Assembly (NCBI RefSeq): GCF_021278965.1
Contig: NZ_CP065589.1
Location: forward strand, 3,291,001 to 3,355,000
Source of the DNA: Chryseobacterium capnotolerans
GTDB lineage: Bacteria; Bacteroidota; Bacteroidia; Flavobacteriales; Weeksellaceae
Reading direction: 5' to 3'
DNA length: 64,000 bases
In this document: piece after piece, positions 55,545-64,000 of the stretch
Position numbering within the stretch: position 1 is the stretch's first letter
Layout of the letters: every line of letters starts with the position of its first letter
Notes under the pieces: model-generated
Databases searched by the model: none
Seen by the model: the letters and a program-made list of their open reading frames with translations, nothing else
What the model was told of the DNA's origin: nothing
Translations under genes and position numbers: made by a program

Positions 55545-56627
55545 TTAGAAAACCTCTACTTTATCAGTCTTTATAAAGGCTTCTTTACCATTTTCACCTC
55601 TTAGCTTTATTGTGAAATAGCTGTTAGCCTCATTAACCTTAACGATAATGTCCGCCTTAGTTGAATCAGGATCATCACCAAACACTGCTTTAAAAGCTTC
55701 CAAACCTGAGTTTTCATTCAGGTCACAATGAGCACCGTACATTTTATGATCCGCTCCTATATAGTCAAAAACAATCCTTACCGGGATGGCTCTTTGTTCA
55801 TTTATAGCCAATATATTTTTTGCCGTGTCAAATTGTTCTTTTTCTCCATTCATTGTAGATATCTTAACATTGACTAATGAATTGAGCTTGGCATTTTCCG
55901 GCAGCTCGAAAACAGGTTTCCAGCTGTATCGGATTCTATAAGTATCCCATAAACCAAATGGAATAGCTTTTCCTTTATTTTTTTCTCTTACCTCTGCAGG
56001 AATAACCTTACCATTATTAAATACATCATCAAGGTAATCTTTCCTCCAGAAACGGTTCTGATGGCTATCCAACTGGGCAATTTCCGATTCCGGAATGGTT
56101 ACTTTTTTAGCCTGATACCTTCCTACTTCCTTCTGAACTCCAACGCCTGCTATCCAAACTACGACTACACCTCCGGGAGCCATTCCAACGCCAATTTCAT
56201 CATAATTTAAATGCTCTGTCTCACCACTTCCATTTGTCACTTTTGTTTCATACCCTTTACTGAAGTATTCTTTAATTTTAGCAGTATCAATGGTAGTATC
56301 AATCATATAAAACTGATTTTCCATATAAGATATCCATACAAAATCCAGTCGGGAAGGAAGACTTTTAAAACCATTTCCCATCCCATGGTTGATTGAGCCC
56401 CAGGTGCCATTTCCAGGGATCACCCCAAAGCCTAAACTTACCCATTCTCCACCTTCACATTCTATCCCTCCTTTATATACTTCCATCGGATATCCCAGAG
56501 GAGCAGAAGTTCCTTCAGTCCATTCATATTTTGTCATAGTTTCAGTTTTTTTAGGAGCTTTTTTTTCCTGACACGATATCTGGGTAAAAAATAAAAAGCT
56601 TAATAGATATTTTAATATTTTATTCAT
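55545..56627 (-). CDS. DUF2931 lipoprotein, candidate immunity protein
   Basis: This 360-residue protein has a lipoprotein signal (LSFLFFTQISC) and the DUF2931 pattern (KYEWTEGTSAPLGYPMEVYK, GGEWVSLGFGVIPGNGTWGS, then SRLDFVWISYMENQFYMID). DUF2931 proteins are often found beside Tle1-type lipase effectors and are thought to act as periplasmic immunity lipoproteins. It precedes the Tle1-like gene with a 10-base gap on the same strand. Length is larger than the domain alone, with an extra C-terminal beta part (PVRIVFDYIGADHKMYGAHC). The immunity role is inferred from context. Confidence 0.72.
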   Translation of the reverse strand: MNKILKYLLSFLFFTQISCQEKKAPKKTETMTKYEWTEGTSAPLGYPMEVYKGGIECEGGEWVSLGFGVIPGNGTWGSINHGMGNGFKSLPSRLDFVWISYMENQFYMIDTTIDTAKIKEYFSKGYETKVTNGSGETEHLNYDEIGVGMAPGGVVVVWIAGVGVQKEVGRYQAKKVTIPESEIAQLDSHQNRFWRKDYLDDVFNNGKVIPAEVREKNKGKAIPFGLWDTYRIRYSWKPVFELPENAKLNSLVNVKISTMNGEKEQFDTAKNILAINEQRAIPVRIVFDYIGADHKMYGAHCDLNENSGLEAFKAVFGDDPDSTKADIIVKVNEANSYFTIKLRGENGKEAFIKTDKVEVF

Positions 56628-56700
56628 TCTTACAATCTTATAAAGTAATTATGTCCTCTATTGCCATACATAATTAATTCTTACACAACAATTTCTGTTT

Positions 56701-57000
56701 TCAAGAGCATAATCGGGGAACTATAATCAACAGGATCACGGATATGATGATAAAACCTATCCCCCCTGAATAGATACCGAATACTGTAAAATCACCTATT
56801 CCTTTTTTCTTCTTCTGAGCTGCTATTATAAATGGCAGAAAAAACAATACGGGCAGAAAAGCACCGCAGAGCCACACAGCCAGCCAGCCGCAATCACCGT
56901 CACCATACCCGTTAAGATCCATAACACTTAATGTAATGATACCAGTGAGGATGACAAAAACTACAGATAAGAACAGAGCAATAAGTCCTTTTTTCAACAT
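56701..57000 (-). CDS. Small membrane protein of the T6SS cluster
   Basis: This 99-residue protein has three hydrophobic segments (LIALFLSVVFVILTGIITLS, LAVWLCGAFLPVLFFLPFII and IGFIIISVILLIIVPRLC). I do not recognise the family. It lies 4 bases downstream of vgrG and 73 bases upstream of the DUF2931 gene. Small membrane proteins in this position sometimes take part in immunity, but this is only a possibility. Confidence 0.6.
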   Translation of the reverse strand: MLKKGLIALFLSVVFVILTGIITLSVMDLNGYGDGDCGWLAVWLCGAFLPVLFFLPFIIAAQKKKKGIGDFTVFGIYSGGIGFIIISVILLIIVPRLCS

Positions 57001-57004
57001 AAAC

Positions 57005-58864
57005 TTATCCTTTATTCACTTTGGCATCTATTTTCCCTAACATTTTAGCCACTCCCGAGCTTTGTAACAAAATGTCGCCATTCTTTGCTTTGTGAGTGGT
57101 TGTGGAAGTAGTTTCTTTTAAATCACCCGTTACATTGATGGTTTTATTTTCATTAATGGTCTGCTTATAATTTTTGGAAGTAAATTTATGATTGTTAATG
57201 ATAGTAACAGCATTATCATTCCCAACGCTTGTCTTCATATCTTTACCAACATTGATGGTAAGATTTTCTCCTGCATTAAAAGTCATATTCTTCGGTGCAG
57301 TTACTATAATATTCCCTGCTCCATCCATAAAATAGGTATTTCCGCTCGGGTCAAGAATCGTTACGCTTTTCTCATCATCATTCATCAGTACTTTGATTCC
57401 GCTTTTGGTCTGGATAGATCGCATATGATTGTTGATCCCGCCACCCAGAGCTGTTCCTCCATGGAACATTCCTCCCATTACGAAAGGGCGATCCGGATGG
57501 TTATGAACAAAACCTACCATCACCTGATCTCCTACTTCGGGAATGGCAACATAGCCTCTGTTCTGGGTAACCTGGCCTGTTCCTCCTGCATCAGGGGTCA
57601 TCATCCGTATAAAATTGGTAGTATCATGCAACTGCCAGTCAAATTTTACGGTAATTCTTCCCTGATTCAACGGGTCCGTATTGGAGATCACAGTAGCGAT
57701 CTGCGGCTGTGCAATAGGAACAGTAAAATCCGGTGTAGGAATATATCCTGTATCAGAAGCAATGGCTTCAAACCTTCCGGAATAATGTCCCAAAGCATCT
57801 ACTTCGTGAAGCACTTCTGTCATCATGAGTTTGGTAAAATAGGAAGTTTTATTGGTGTCTGTTTTCCGCATATTGATATCTGCAACGCATCCCGGATATA
57901 AAAACGGAATAGTGGTTCCTCCGGAAACAGTAAAAACTTCTACAGCCTTACTTCCTGCCGTACTGGTTTGAGAAATTACGACATCCATATCAGTTGCTGC
58001 TTTGATAGGTGCTACCTGTAATGATGGGGTTTTAAATATCCCGTCGTTATTTTTATATGCAGTTTTTGCCAGATTGCCAACATGTTTTATAGGGGTATCC
58101 CCTGAAGTAAGCTTAGCATTGGAACTGCTGTTATAGCCATAGAAATGGGGCTTGATATGTACTGCTTTTAGTTCTACATTTACATCGGAGACATTACTTC
58201 CATAGATAAGCTCCAGGGCTTTATTCTGCGGAGGCATATTTCCGAAATGCAAAACTTCACCGTCATAATAGAACTGTTCTCCGTAAGCTTCTGCCATTCT
58301 GCAGAGATAATTGTAATGCGTTTCGTTATACTGGGCACTGTAAAGGATCTGTGAAGATGCCTTAGCATTTATGCTGACATCAAATTTACTATTTTCTATT
58401 CCCTGTTTGATCACGTCTGTGGCAATGATCCCCATATTAACGGGTTTTTCTCCGCCAAAACTTTGGGTATGAGGAGCTCCGTCCAGTAAGATTGTAGGGC
58501 TGTGCCCTTTTAAAACGATATTTCCAAGGCTATGGTTTTCCTGGCTGAACCCTACTTTTGTAATGACTCCCACAAAAGTTCTTTCCGGGCTTCCCTCTAC
58601 ATCTTTATATTTAAATACTACCGTTAGACGTTTTCCTAAAAACTGTTGAGCTTCCTCCAGGTCATGATTTTGTGCTCCTCCTAAAGTATCATGGGCCAGT
58701 GTCAGTTCAAATTCATGATGTTTTTTTACGCTTTGCTGCAAACGGAAATGTTTGAAGTGCTTTATCATTTTGCCTTCAATCACAATATCCAGCTTCACCA
58801 CACGGTTGATTCCAGGAATATGATTCTCCGAAATCTTTTCGGAATTCGAGATATTTTTATTCAT
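57005..58864 (-). CDS. vgrG: VgrG/TssI spike protein of the type VI secretion system
   Basis: This 619-residue protein is the spike that carries effectors on the Hcp tube. The N-terminal half resembles phage gp27/GPD-like hub domains (HHEFELTLAHDTLGGAQNHD, AEAYGEQFYYDGEVLHFG). The OB-fold gp5-like part is at residues about 400-475 (TDPLNQGRITVKFDWQLHDT, VAIPEVGDQVMVGFVHNHPD, RPFVMGGMFHGG). The C-terminus has a needle of short beta repeats (NLTINVGKDMKTSVGNDNAV). The frame is intact. It follows hcp by about 250 bases and is upstream of the effector genes. No other T6SS structural genes are in the window. Confidence 0.92.
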   Translation of the reverse strand: MNKNISNSEKISENHIPGINRVVKLDIVIEGKMIKHFKHFRLQQSVKKHHEFELTLAHDTLGGAQNHDLEEAQQFLGKRLTVVFKYKDVEGSPERTFVGVITKVGFSQENHSLGNIVLKGHSPTILLDGAPHTQSFGGEKPVNMGIIATDVIKQGIENSKFDVSINAKASSQILYSAQYNETHYNYLCRMAEAYGEQFYYDGEVLHFGNMPPQNKALELIYGSNVSDVNVELKAVHIKPHFYGYNSSSNAKLTSGDTPIKHVGNLAKTAYKNNDGIFKTPSLQVAPIKAATDMDVVISQTSTAGSKAVEVFTVSGGTTIPFLYPGCVADINMRKTDTNKTSYFTKLMMTEVLHEVDALGHYSGRFEAIASDTGYIPTPDFTVPIAQPQIATVISNTDPLNQGRITVKFDWQLHDTTNFIRMMTPDAGGTGQVTQNRGYVAIPEVGDQVMVGFVHNHPDRPFVMGGMFHGGTALGGGINNHMRSIQTKSGIKVLMNDDEKSVTILDPSGNTYFMDGAGNIIVTAPKNMTFNAGENLTINVGKDMKTSVGNDNAVTIINNHKFTSKNYKQTINENKTINVTGDLKETTSTTTHKAKNGDILLQSSGVAKMLGKIDAKVNKG

Positions 58865-59053
58865 ATTATGTAAGGTGTTTGGTAAGGTTCTATTAAAAAA
58901 AATACATTCAAAAATAGCAGACCTTTATATAAAGTTATAAATTTTTCACAATATAAAGCGTATTTTCAATACTTTATTCTTTAAATCACAATCGTTAACA
59001 AAATAATTTTCGCATTTCTATTTGATACTATAAAAAATGATCAGAGCCAAAAA

Positions 59054-59089
59054 AACAGAACAGTATCTATTGTACTATTCTGTTTTATA
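59054..59089 (-). terminator. Terminator after hcp
   Basis: On the minus strand AAACAGAATAGTA and TACTGTTCTGTTT form a stem with one bulge around a 7-base loop, followed by seven T in total. It lies 30 bases after the hcp stop, so hcp may be transcribed separately from vgrG. Confidence 0.65.
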
Positions 59090-59118
59090 TGTAATTCATT
59101 TTTTAATAGGCCTGATTC

Positions 59119-59526
59119 TTACGCTGTAGGCCAAGCACCATGGTAAGAAGAATTTCCTAGATCAATTTGTTCTGCACTTACGACAAAAGTGATATACATA
59201 CTGTTTTCATCCACGGCATCGAAGTCTACTTCGTGCTGGATCACATATCCATTCTGCCACTTTAATGTCGTTAATGTTCCTTCTTCGTGAGATTTATTGA
59301 AAGTAATTTCTCCCACTGTAGGTTTGTACTTTCCATTCAGTAAGCTTTCAAGAATGTCTGATTTTTCTGTAGCTTCAACTGTAATTTTGATAAGAGCATT
59401 AGAAGGATCTGATGCTACACGTCCTGAAACGTCTGTAGATCTTGATACGCTGTAATTAAGCTTTAATAGTTTTTGTCCTTCTCCGTTGTTGAATTTTAAA
59501 ATTCCTCTTGAATTTCTTTCTGCCAT
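59119..59526 (-). CDS. hcp: Hcp/TssD tube protein of the type VI secretion system
   Basis: This 135-residue protein matches the Bacteroidota Hcp/TssD family (T6SSiii). It starts MAERNSRGILKFNNGEGQKL and contains KLNYSVSRSTDVSGRVASD, GEITFNKSHEEGTLTTLKWQ and YITFVVSAEQIDLGNSSYHG. The protein forms hexameric rings that stack into the inner tube and is also an effector carrier. A -7/-33 promoter lies upstream and a terminator downstream, so it can be strongly expressed on its own. No frame problem is seen. Confidence 0.9.
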   Translation of the reverse strand: MAERNSRGILKFNNGEGQKLLKLNYSVSRSTDVSGRVASDPSNALIKITVEATEKSDILESLLNGKYKPTVGEITFNKSHEEGTLTTLKWQNGYVIQHEVDFDAVDENSMYITFVVSAEQIDLGNSSYHGAWPTA

Positions 59527-59576
59527 GATCGTAAATTTTAATCGTTAATATTTTGTGATTTGTTGTTTTATATCAC

Positions 59577-59610
59577 CAAATATAGATCTAATTACAAGAG
59601 TACCCTACAA
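59577..59610 (-). promoter_or_regulatory. Promoter of hcp
   Basis: On the minus strand TATATTTG (59577-59584) matches the TAnnTTTG -7 element, and TTG at 59608-59610 lies 23 bases upstream, fitting the Bacteroidota -33 element. The start codon follows about 50 bases downstream. Confidence 0.6.
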
Positions 59611-59736
59611 TCTGACAAGAAATTTCAAAAAGTGTAGTAATACTACGACTAACACTTGTTAGGTTTTATACACACTGAAAATCATCAACTTATCACACAT
59701 CCTCTTTCTAATACTGTATTAGAAACTTATGTCGTA

Positions 59737-60432
59737 TCAGGATACATTTACTCCGAAAAGATGTCCTACCAAAGCGGTAATTCCCATAGCAACAGTTCCC
59801 CAGAAACAGATTCTCAGCACAGCAATTTTAATACTTGAGCCACCCGCCCGAGCAGAAATTGCCCCTAAAAGCATCAGAAATATAATGGAAAAGCCATATT
59901 GAAAATATACCATCTGTTTAATAGGGGCTAAAAGTGAAACTGTAAATGGCAATAATGCACCTACTGCAAAAGAACCAAATGATGCAATAGCAGCCTGTAG
60001 AGGTTTTGCCTGGGTAATTTCATTAATTCCTAGCTCATCACGGGCATGGGCTTCCAGTGCATTGTGTTCTGTAAGCTCAATGGCAACTTGCATAGCTGTT
60101 TCTTTCGTACACCCTCTTTTTTCATATACTTTAGCCAATTCTCGTAGTTCTATTTCCGGCATTTCTTCAAGTTCCCGTTTCTCCCTCATCAGATCTGCTT
60201 TTTCAGTGTCCTCTTGTGAACTTACCGAGACGTATTCTCCGGCAGCCATAGACATTGCTCCAGCAATCATTCCTGCCAGAGCAGCCAGAATGATGATGTG
60301 CCTTTCCGGTTCTGCAGCAGCGACCCCAATGACTATACTTGTAGTAGATAATAATCCGTCGTTAGCCCCCAAAACAGCTGCCCGAAGCCAGCCTACTCTG
60401 TTTACATAATGTTTCTCCAGCTGATGATGCAT
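59737..60432 (-). CDS. VIT-family (CCC1/VIT1-like) iron/manganese transporter
   Basis: This 231-residue membrane protein has five hydrophobic segments and the typical N-terminus WLRAAVLGANDGLLSTTSIV followed by GMIAGAMSMAAGEYVSVSSQ. A charged loop in the middle (KADLMREKRELEEMPEIELR) is the metal-binding domain of VIT proteins. Members move Fe2+ or Mn2+ across membranes. It is transcribed from the minus strand and stands alone, with 80 bases to the fructokinase gene. The frame is intact. The ion it carries is not determined by sequence. Confidence 0.9.
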   Translation of the reverse strand: MHHQLEKHYVNRVGWLRAAVLGANDGLLSTTSIVIGVAAAEPERHIIILAALAGMIAGAMSMAAGEYVSVSSQEDTEKADLMREKRELEEMPEIELRELAKVYEKRGCTKETAMQVAIELTEHNALEAHARDELGINEITQAKPLQAAIASFGSFAVGALLPFTVSLLAPIKQMVYFQYGFSIIFLMLLGAISARAGGSSIKIAVLRICFWGTVAMGITALVGHLFGVNVS

Positions 60433-60512
60433 ATCTTTTTATTTTGATGGTAGGCTAAAGTTACCAAATGTTTCATCAAGAATCATTTTAAATTATTATG
60501 CTTTTTTACATC

Positions 60513-61433
60513 TCAGCTTAAAGAAGATAAAGGATATTGGGCTTTGAACTTAATAAAATCTTCTAGAGCATATTCCGGGCAGGCACCTTCCTGCGAGGTA
60601 ATAAATGCACCAAGAGAAACAGCCTGAACCATGGCTTCATGAACAGAGCTTCCTGTTGCTAATCTTTTGGAAAGGAATCCTGCTAAAAATGAATCTCCAC
60701 TCCCCACAGTATCTTTTATGGTAACGGGGATTGTTGGATACAAATAAAAATCATCGTTATTAGCATAAAGAGCTCCCTTACTTCCTTTGGAAATAATGAT
60801 TTCTTCTAGATCAAACTTATCCTGCAGATATTTTATACCATCCTCTTCATTAGTGTAAGCTTTCCCTAAAAAATCCAGCATCATTCGCATTTCTGCTTTA
60901 TTGAATTTGGCAAGATGAGTTTTATGAAGTAAATCTTTAATCATCCGTACTTCATAATAAGGCTCCCTGATATTGATATCAAGAACATTATAACTACTGA
61001 TTTCAAGCAATTCAAATAATGTTTTTCTTGTTTTTTCGTTACGTGCTGCCAGTGTTCCGAATACTAATGCATCTGTAGAGTTGATAATTTCCCGATTTTC
61101 CGCAGTTGCTCCGATAAAATCCCACGCAACTCCTTCTACAATATCATAATGTGCATCATTATTTTCATCTACAGTAGCAATTACAGTACTTGTTGGATGT
61201 TGATCATTTATTTGAACATGGTCCGTAGGAATATTCCAGCTTTTCATTTTTTTCAGCAAATCGTATCCAAGCTGGTCATCTCCTACGCTGCTTATCATAT
61301 TAACGTCCATCCCCATTTTAGAAAGGTGATAAGCTACATTAAAAGGAGCACCTCCTATTCTTTTTTGTTCTCCGGGAAAAATATCCCATAGAATTTCTCC
61401 AAAACAGACTGCTTTATTGTTTTTATCTTCCAT
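60513..61433 (-). CDS. Fructokinase, PfkB family
   Basis: Starts at ATG 61433 (MEDKNNKAVCFGEILWDIFP), since the in-frame upstream residues do not look like a kinase. The 306-residue protein has the PfkB sugar-binding motif GGAPFNVAYHLSKMG at about residues 31-45 and the ATP-binding/catalytic signature DTVGSGDSFLAGF with the catalytic Asp. The family phosphorylates fructose to fructose 6-phosphate. It is followed upstream by an outer-membrane protein, an FHS sugar transporter and mannitol dehydrogenase on the same strand, which supports fructose as the substrate. Confidence 0.88.
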   Translation of the reverse strand: MEDKNNKAVCFGEILWDIFPGEQKRIGGAPFNVAYHLSKMGMDVNMISSVGDDQLGYDLLKKMKSWNIPTDHVQINDQHPTSTVIATVDENNDAHYDIVEGVAWDFIGATAENREIINSTDALVFGTLAARNEKTRKTLFELLEISSYNVLDINIREPYYEVRMIKDLLHKTHLAKFNKAEMRMMLDFLGKAYTNEEDGIKYLQDKFDLEEIIISKGSKGALYANNDDFYLYPTIPVTIKDTVGSGDSFLAGFLSKRLATGSSVHEAMVQAVSLGAFITSQEGACPEYALEDFIKFKAQYPLSSLS

Positions 61434-61494
61434 TATATAAAAGTAATTAAATGTATTGAGTTTATAAAAGTTTAATCTTTTGAATTGTATTGGC

Positions 61495-62226
61495 TTAGAA
61501 TGAATAGGCCTGTACAGAAAACTGAAGAAATGCATTATTGTTGACAGGGTTCCACATTCCCCATAGGCCGATAGGAATTTTATATCCCTGAATGGTAAAA
61601 TTTTTTGAAACCATAAGGCTTATCTCATTGAAACCCGATTTTTTAGCAAAAAAATTATTCTCTTCGCTACTATTGTCCAATGCAAAGCCATATCCTACTC
61701 TGCCCCGGACTGCAAGGTCATTTTTTTTATACACGGGATATTCTCCGGAAACAAAGGAGGAATATTTGTTCTCTGTATTTTCAATGTTTCGGTCTCTTCC
61801 GAAAACTACGGTATTCCAACTGAGTATTAAAGGAAATTGATCACTTATGGTATAATAGGATCTCAGATCCCAAAAACGTCCGGTTTGCCGCGCGGAATAA
61901 TTAAAAAATTCTTTATTATTATAAGCAGCTTCAGGCGAAAAGTTATAAATATCCCATAATTCTAAAACAAGATGCTTATTCTTATATCCTATATAGTTAT
62001 TAAATTCTTTATAAGAACCATCCACATTACCACCCGCCCAGAATCCTGCATAAAAATGTTTGTAGTCCAAATGTAAATCTCCTGTATAGATAAATCCTGA
62101 TGAGACTTCAATTCCACGCCATAAATGACTGTTTCGAAGCTGTAATGCTGAATGTATTTCCTGTGCCTTTAAAAAGGATACCAGAGTACAGGAAAAAAGT
62201 AGTAAATAGATTTTTAACATGATCAA
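61495..62226 (-). CDS. Outer-membrane beta-barrel protein of the sugar operon
   Basis: This 243-residue protein has a signal peptide (KIYLLLFSCTLVSFLKA) and a mature part made of alternating hydrophobic strands rich in Tyr and Phe (YTGDLHLDYKHFYAGFWAGG, HLVLELWDIYNFSPEA), ending FSVQAYSF with a terminal aromatic residue as in outer-membrane barrels. It lies between the sugar transporter (80-base gap) and the fructokinase (61-base gap), so it could be the outer-membrane channel for the sugar. Met3 is an alternative start. The family name is not recognised. Confidence 0.7.
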   Translation of the reverse strand: MIMLKIYLLLFSCTLVSFLKAQEIHSALQLRNSHLWRGIEVSSGFIYTGDLHLDYKHFYAGFWAGGNVDGSYKEFNNYIGYKNKHLVLELWDIYNFSPEAAYNNKEFFNYSARQTGRFWDLRSYYTISDQFPLILSWNTVVFGRDRNIENTENKYSSFVSGEYPVYKKNDLAVRGRVGYGFALDNSSEENNFFAKKSGFNEISLMVSKNFTIQGYKIPIGLWGMWNPVNNNAFLQFSVQAYSF

Positions 62227-62306
62227 AGTATTTTTTAAAGGTTATAATTATCCTGTATCCGATACTTGCATACAGGATAATTGATTGATTGAAAAAAAAT
62301 ATATGA

Positions 62307-63653
62307 TTAGTGAATAAGGTCTTTTTCTCTTATACGCGATCCGAAGAGTGCATAAGTTAACATCAGCAATTCGCAGATTACTGTGAGCCACCAGGTCCAT
62401 CTCCACGAACCTAAAATATCAGCCAGACCACCCTGAATAAGAGTAAATACAGCTCCTCCAAATACAGCTGAAATAAAAATCCCGGAAGCTTTTGAAGTAT
62501 ATTTATGAAGTCCTTTTATCGAAAGGGTGTAAATACAACTCCACATCGATGAATGAAGAAGGCCTATTGCTACCAGAAACCATAGATTTTGCGTAATCAT
62601 TGATATTAAAGCAAGAATGGCAGCAAGTATCGTTGTGGTGACCAGCTGAGTTCTTGCAGAAATTTTACTGAAAAAGCTTGATACTGCTCTTCCTACAAGA
62701 AAACCGCCCCAATATAATGTTGACAATAATGCATGAATTCCAAGATCCAACCCTCCCACAATAATATCTGTTTTTCCGAAAAATGTAATCGGATGACCGG
62801 AATCTACCAGTTCAAAGGCATATAAATTAATATTAGCTCCAATCGCCACCTCTGTTCCTACATAAAAAAAGATAGCCAAAACACCTAATACAAAATGTCT
62901 GAATGACCAGATGCTTCTATCCAGTTTTTCTTCACCAACAATTCTGGTATGGGCAAGATCAGGAAGATGCAGCCTCTTGGTGATCATCATTACCGTTACT
63001 ATACAAACGATAAGAACTGAAAGGGGAAGCAGAAGCTGTCTGATCTCTATATTTTCAATGGAAATCCCGCTAAACATTACTACGGTCACAAAAAAAGGTG
63101 CAGAAGTAGTTCCTATGGAATTAATTGCAGTCAGAATGTTCAGACGTTGGACCGGCTGTGTTCCTTTCAGTTCATATGATGCAGCATAAGGGTTTACAAC
63201 AACCTGAATAATGGCAGCAGAAGTACCCATTAAATAAGATCCAATGACAAAAATGATAAATCCAAAAGGAATAACGGCGTCCTTAATATTGAATTTCGCT
63301 TCTGGATACTGACTTCCGAACCACGATGAACATAAATACATGAAAAGCCCGGAAATCATAAATAAAAGCCCCCTCAGAATTGTATTCTTATATCCAAAGG
63401 CATTGACCCATCTGCTGCCCAATGTTCCATTCAGAAGATATCCTAAAAAGAAGAAAAAAGAAATTAAAGTAGTAAATGTATTTTTAAGACTCCCTGCATG
63501 GCTCAGAAAGGTGAATTTAAGAGGTGCCTGAAGCTGTTCATTCACCGTAGTCAGAAAACCTACAATGAAATAAATAAACGTAATAATTGCAAACGGCAAT
63601 ATCGGATTATTCGTTTTATGATTGGAGGAAGTTATATTTGGATTGATTTGCAT
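62307..63653 (-). CDS. FHS-family sugar:proton symporter
   Basis: This 448-residue major facilitator has 12 predicted membrane segments. It has the FHS (FucP/GluP) features: GFLTTVNEQLQAPLKFTF in the first helix, LFMISGLFMYLC, and NPYAASYELKGTQPVQRL between helices, with the YWGGFLVGRAVSSF segment in the second half. Members import fucose, glucose, galactose or other sugars with protons. The position next to fructokinase and mannitol dehydrogenase suggests fructose or a hexitol. The frame is intact. Confidence 0.88.
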   Translation of the reverse strand: MQINPNITSSNHKTNNPILPFAIITFIYFIVGFLTTVNEQLQAPLKFTFLSHAGSLKNTFTTLISFFFFLGYLLNGTLGSRWVNAFGYKNTILRGLLFMISGLFMYLCSSWFGSQYPEAKFNIKDAVIPFGFIIFVIGSYLMGTSAAIIQVVVNPYAASYELKGTQPVQRLNILTAINSIGTTSAPFFVTVVMFSGISIENIEIRQLLLPLSVLIVCIVTVMMITKRLHLPDLAHTRIVGEEKLDRSIWSFRHFVLGVLAIFFYVGTEVAIGANINLYAFELVDSGHPITFFGKTDIIVGGLDLGIHALLSTLYWGGFLVGRAVSSFFSKISARTQLVTTTILAAILALISMITQNLWFLVAIGLLHSSMWSCIYTLSIKGLHKYTSKASGIFISAVFGGAVFTLIQGGLADILGSWRWTWWLTVICELLMLTYALFGSRIREKDLIH

Positions 63654-63659
63654 GGCTTA

Positions 63660-64000
63660 TTATTTTGTGATTGATTGTAATACTGAAGCGATCCCTGCAT
63701 CTTTAATCTCCTCTACAAACCGGATATATAATTGTATAAATTGTTCAGAATCTTTCAGAAGTACTCCTTTAAAAGCGGATAATTCGAGAAAGTCATGTGA
63801 ATTTTCACTGCTGATAAGTTTTTTATCATCTTCCGTTAGCCAGGGTTCTCCTATTTCAAAAATATTACCCTGATCATCTCTTTTGTATTTAAGATAATGC
63901 CTGTAGGCTGCGATAAGAAAAGCAGGATTTGTAAGATCTGCCTGTGTCTTTATCATTTTATCAAGATTAGGAATGATATATACCGGAAATTTTGAAACTC
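63660..64000 (-). CDS. Mannitol dehydrogenase family protein, C-terminal part (runs off the window)
   Basis: The frame is open from the window end at 64000 to the stop at 63660. It reads VSKFPVYIIPNLDKMIKTQA, LTNPAFLIAAYRHYLKYKRD, IGEPWLTEDDKKLISSEN and SFKGVLL-like AFKGVLLKDSEQFIQLYIRF, all matching the C-terminal domain of mannitol dehydrogenase/fructuronate reductase family enzymes. These oxidise mannitol to fructose with NAD, or reduce fructuronate. The 98-residue ATG version starting at 63956 is only part of it. It is the first gene of the operon seen in the window, 6 bases before the transporter. Confidence 0.82.
   Translation of the reverse strand, partial: VSKFPVYIIPNLDKMIKTQADLTNPAFLIAAYRHYLKYKRDDQGNIFEIGEPWLTEDDKKLISSENSHDFLELSAFKGVLLKDSEQFIQLYIRFVEEIKDAGIASVLQSITK

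Noticed and set aside
57188..57901. 237-residue plus-strand ORF within vgrG
   Set aside because: It is fully antisense to a clear vgrG gene and has no recognisable motif.
60062..60409. 115-residue plus-strand ORF
   Set aside because: It is antisense to the VIT-family transporter gene.

Overview
The window looks like a chromosomal piece of a flavobacterium, most likely Chryseobacterium or a close relative. This is inferred from the low GC content, the TAnnTTTG-type promoter elements, secreted proteins starting with short signal peptides followed by 'QVGINT'-type N-termini, a type IX secretion (T9SS) sorting domain, Bacteroidota-type Hcp/VgrG genes and NBU-like mobilisation genes. No rRNA, tRNA or CRISPR array was found.

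Layout. (1) 1-7.1 kb: the integrase end of an integrated mobilisable element, all on the minus strand, with relaxase, MobC-like protein, toprim primase, eight iterons, a replication initiator, an excisionase-like HTH protein, a cargo gene of unknown function and a tyrosine integrase. (2) 7.1-16.9 kb: a decayed accessory zone with broken surface-protein genes, an HU relic, relics of a type I restriction system, a T9SS cargo protein and a LuxR regulator/DUF6438 lipoprotein module. (3) 17.5-23.4 kb: acetyltransferase, small membrane proteins, a WG/Sel1 repeat protein and secreted hypotheticals. (4) 23.5-45.6 kb: a surface-protein locus with a 1,323-residue protein built from three 1,113-bp tandem repeats, a 968-residue repeat protein, a YadA-head-like protein, a metalloprotease, two membrane-tethered TPR regulators (AraC-type and LuxR-type) and two further AraC-type regulators. 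Surface genes here are repeatedly associated with a pair of small HTH proteins (HTH1+HTH2). (5) 46-50.3 kb: DoxX, DUF6438 genes and a second copy of the broken-surface-gene/LuxR/DUF6438 module. (6) 50.7-59.5 kb: a type VI secretion effector cluster (Hcp, VgrG, DUF2931, Tle1-like lipase, DUF4280 PAAR-like protein and candidate immunity proteins). (7) 59.7-64 kb: a VIT-family transporter and a fructose/mannitol utilisation operon (fructokinase, outer-membrane protein, FHS sugar transporter, mannitol dehydrogenase).

Two threads deserve most attention. The first is the recurrent linkage of surface proteins to the HTH1/HTH2 pair (copies at 8.7-9.7, 36.3-37.1 and 38.8-39.6 kb, plus a relic at 24.7 kb), together with inverted and direct duplications, promoter-proximal inverted repeats and a 16-bp palindrome family. 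This looks like a diversifying cell-surface locus with its own regulators. The second is that many genes are broken by one-base shifts in short homopolymers (relaxase, MobC, cargo gene, integrase, WG protein, DUF4280 effector and several surface proteins). Adding or removing one base often restores a convincing protein, so many 'pseudogenes' may be sequencing errors, although phase variation at some start-proximal A-runs cannot be excluded from sequence alone.
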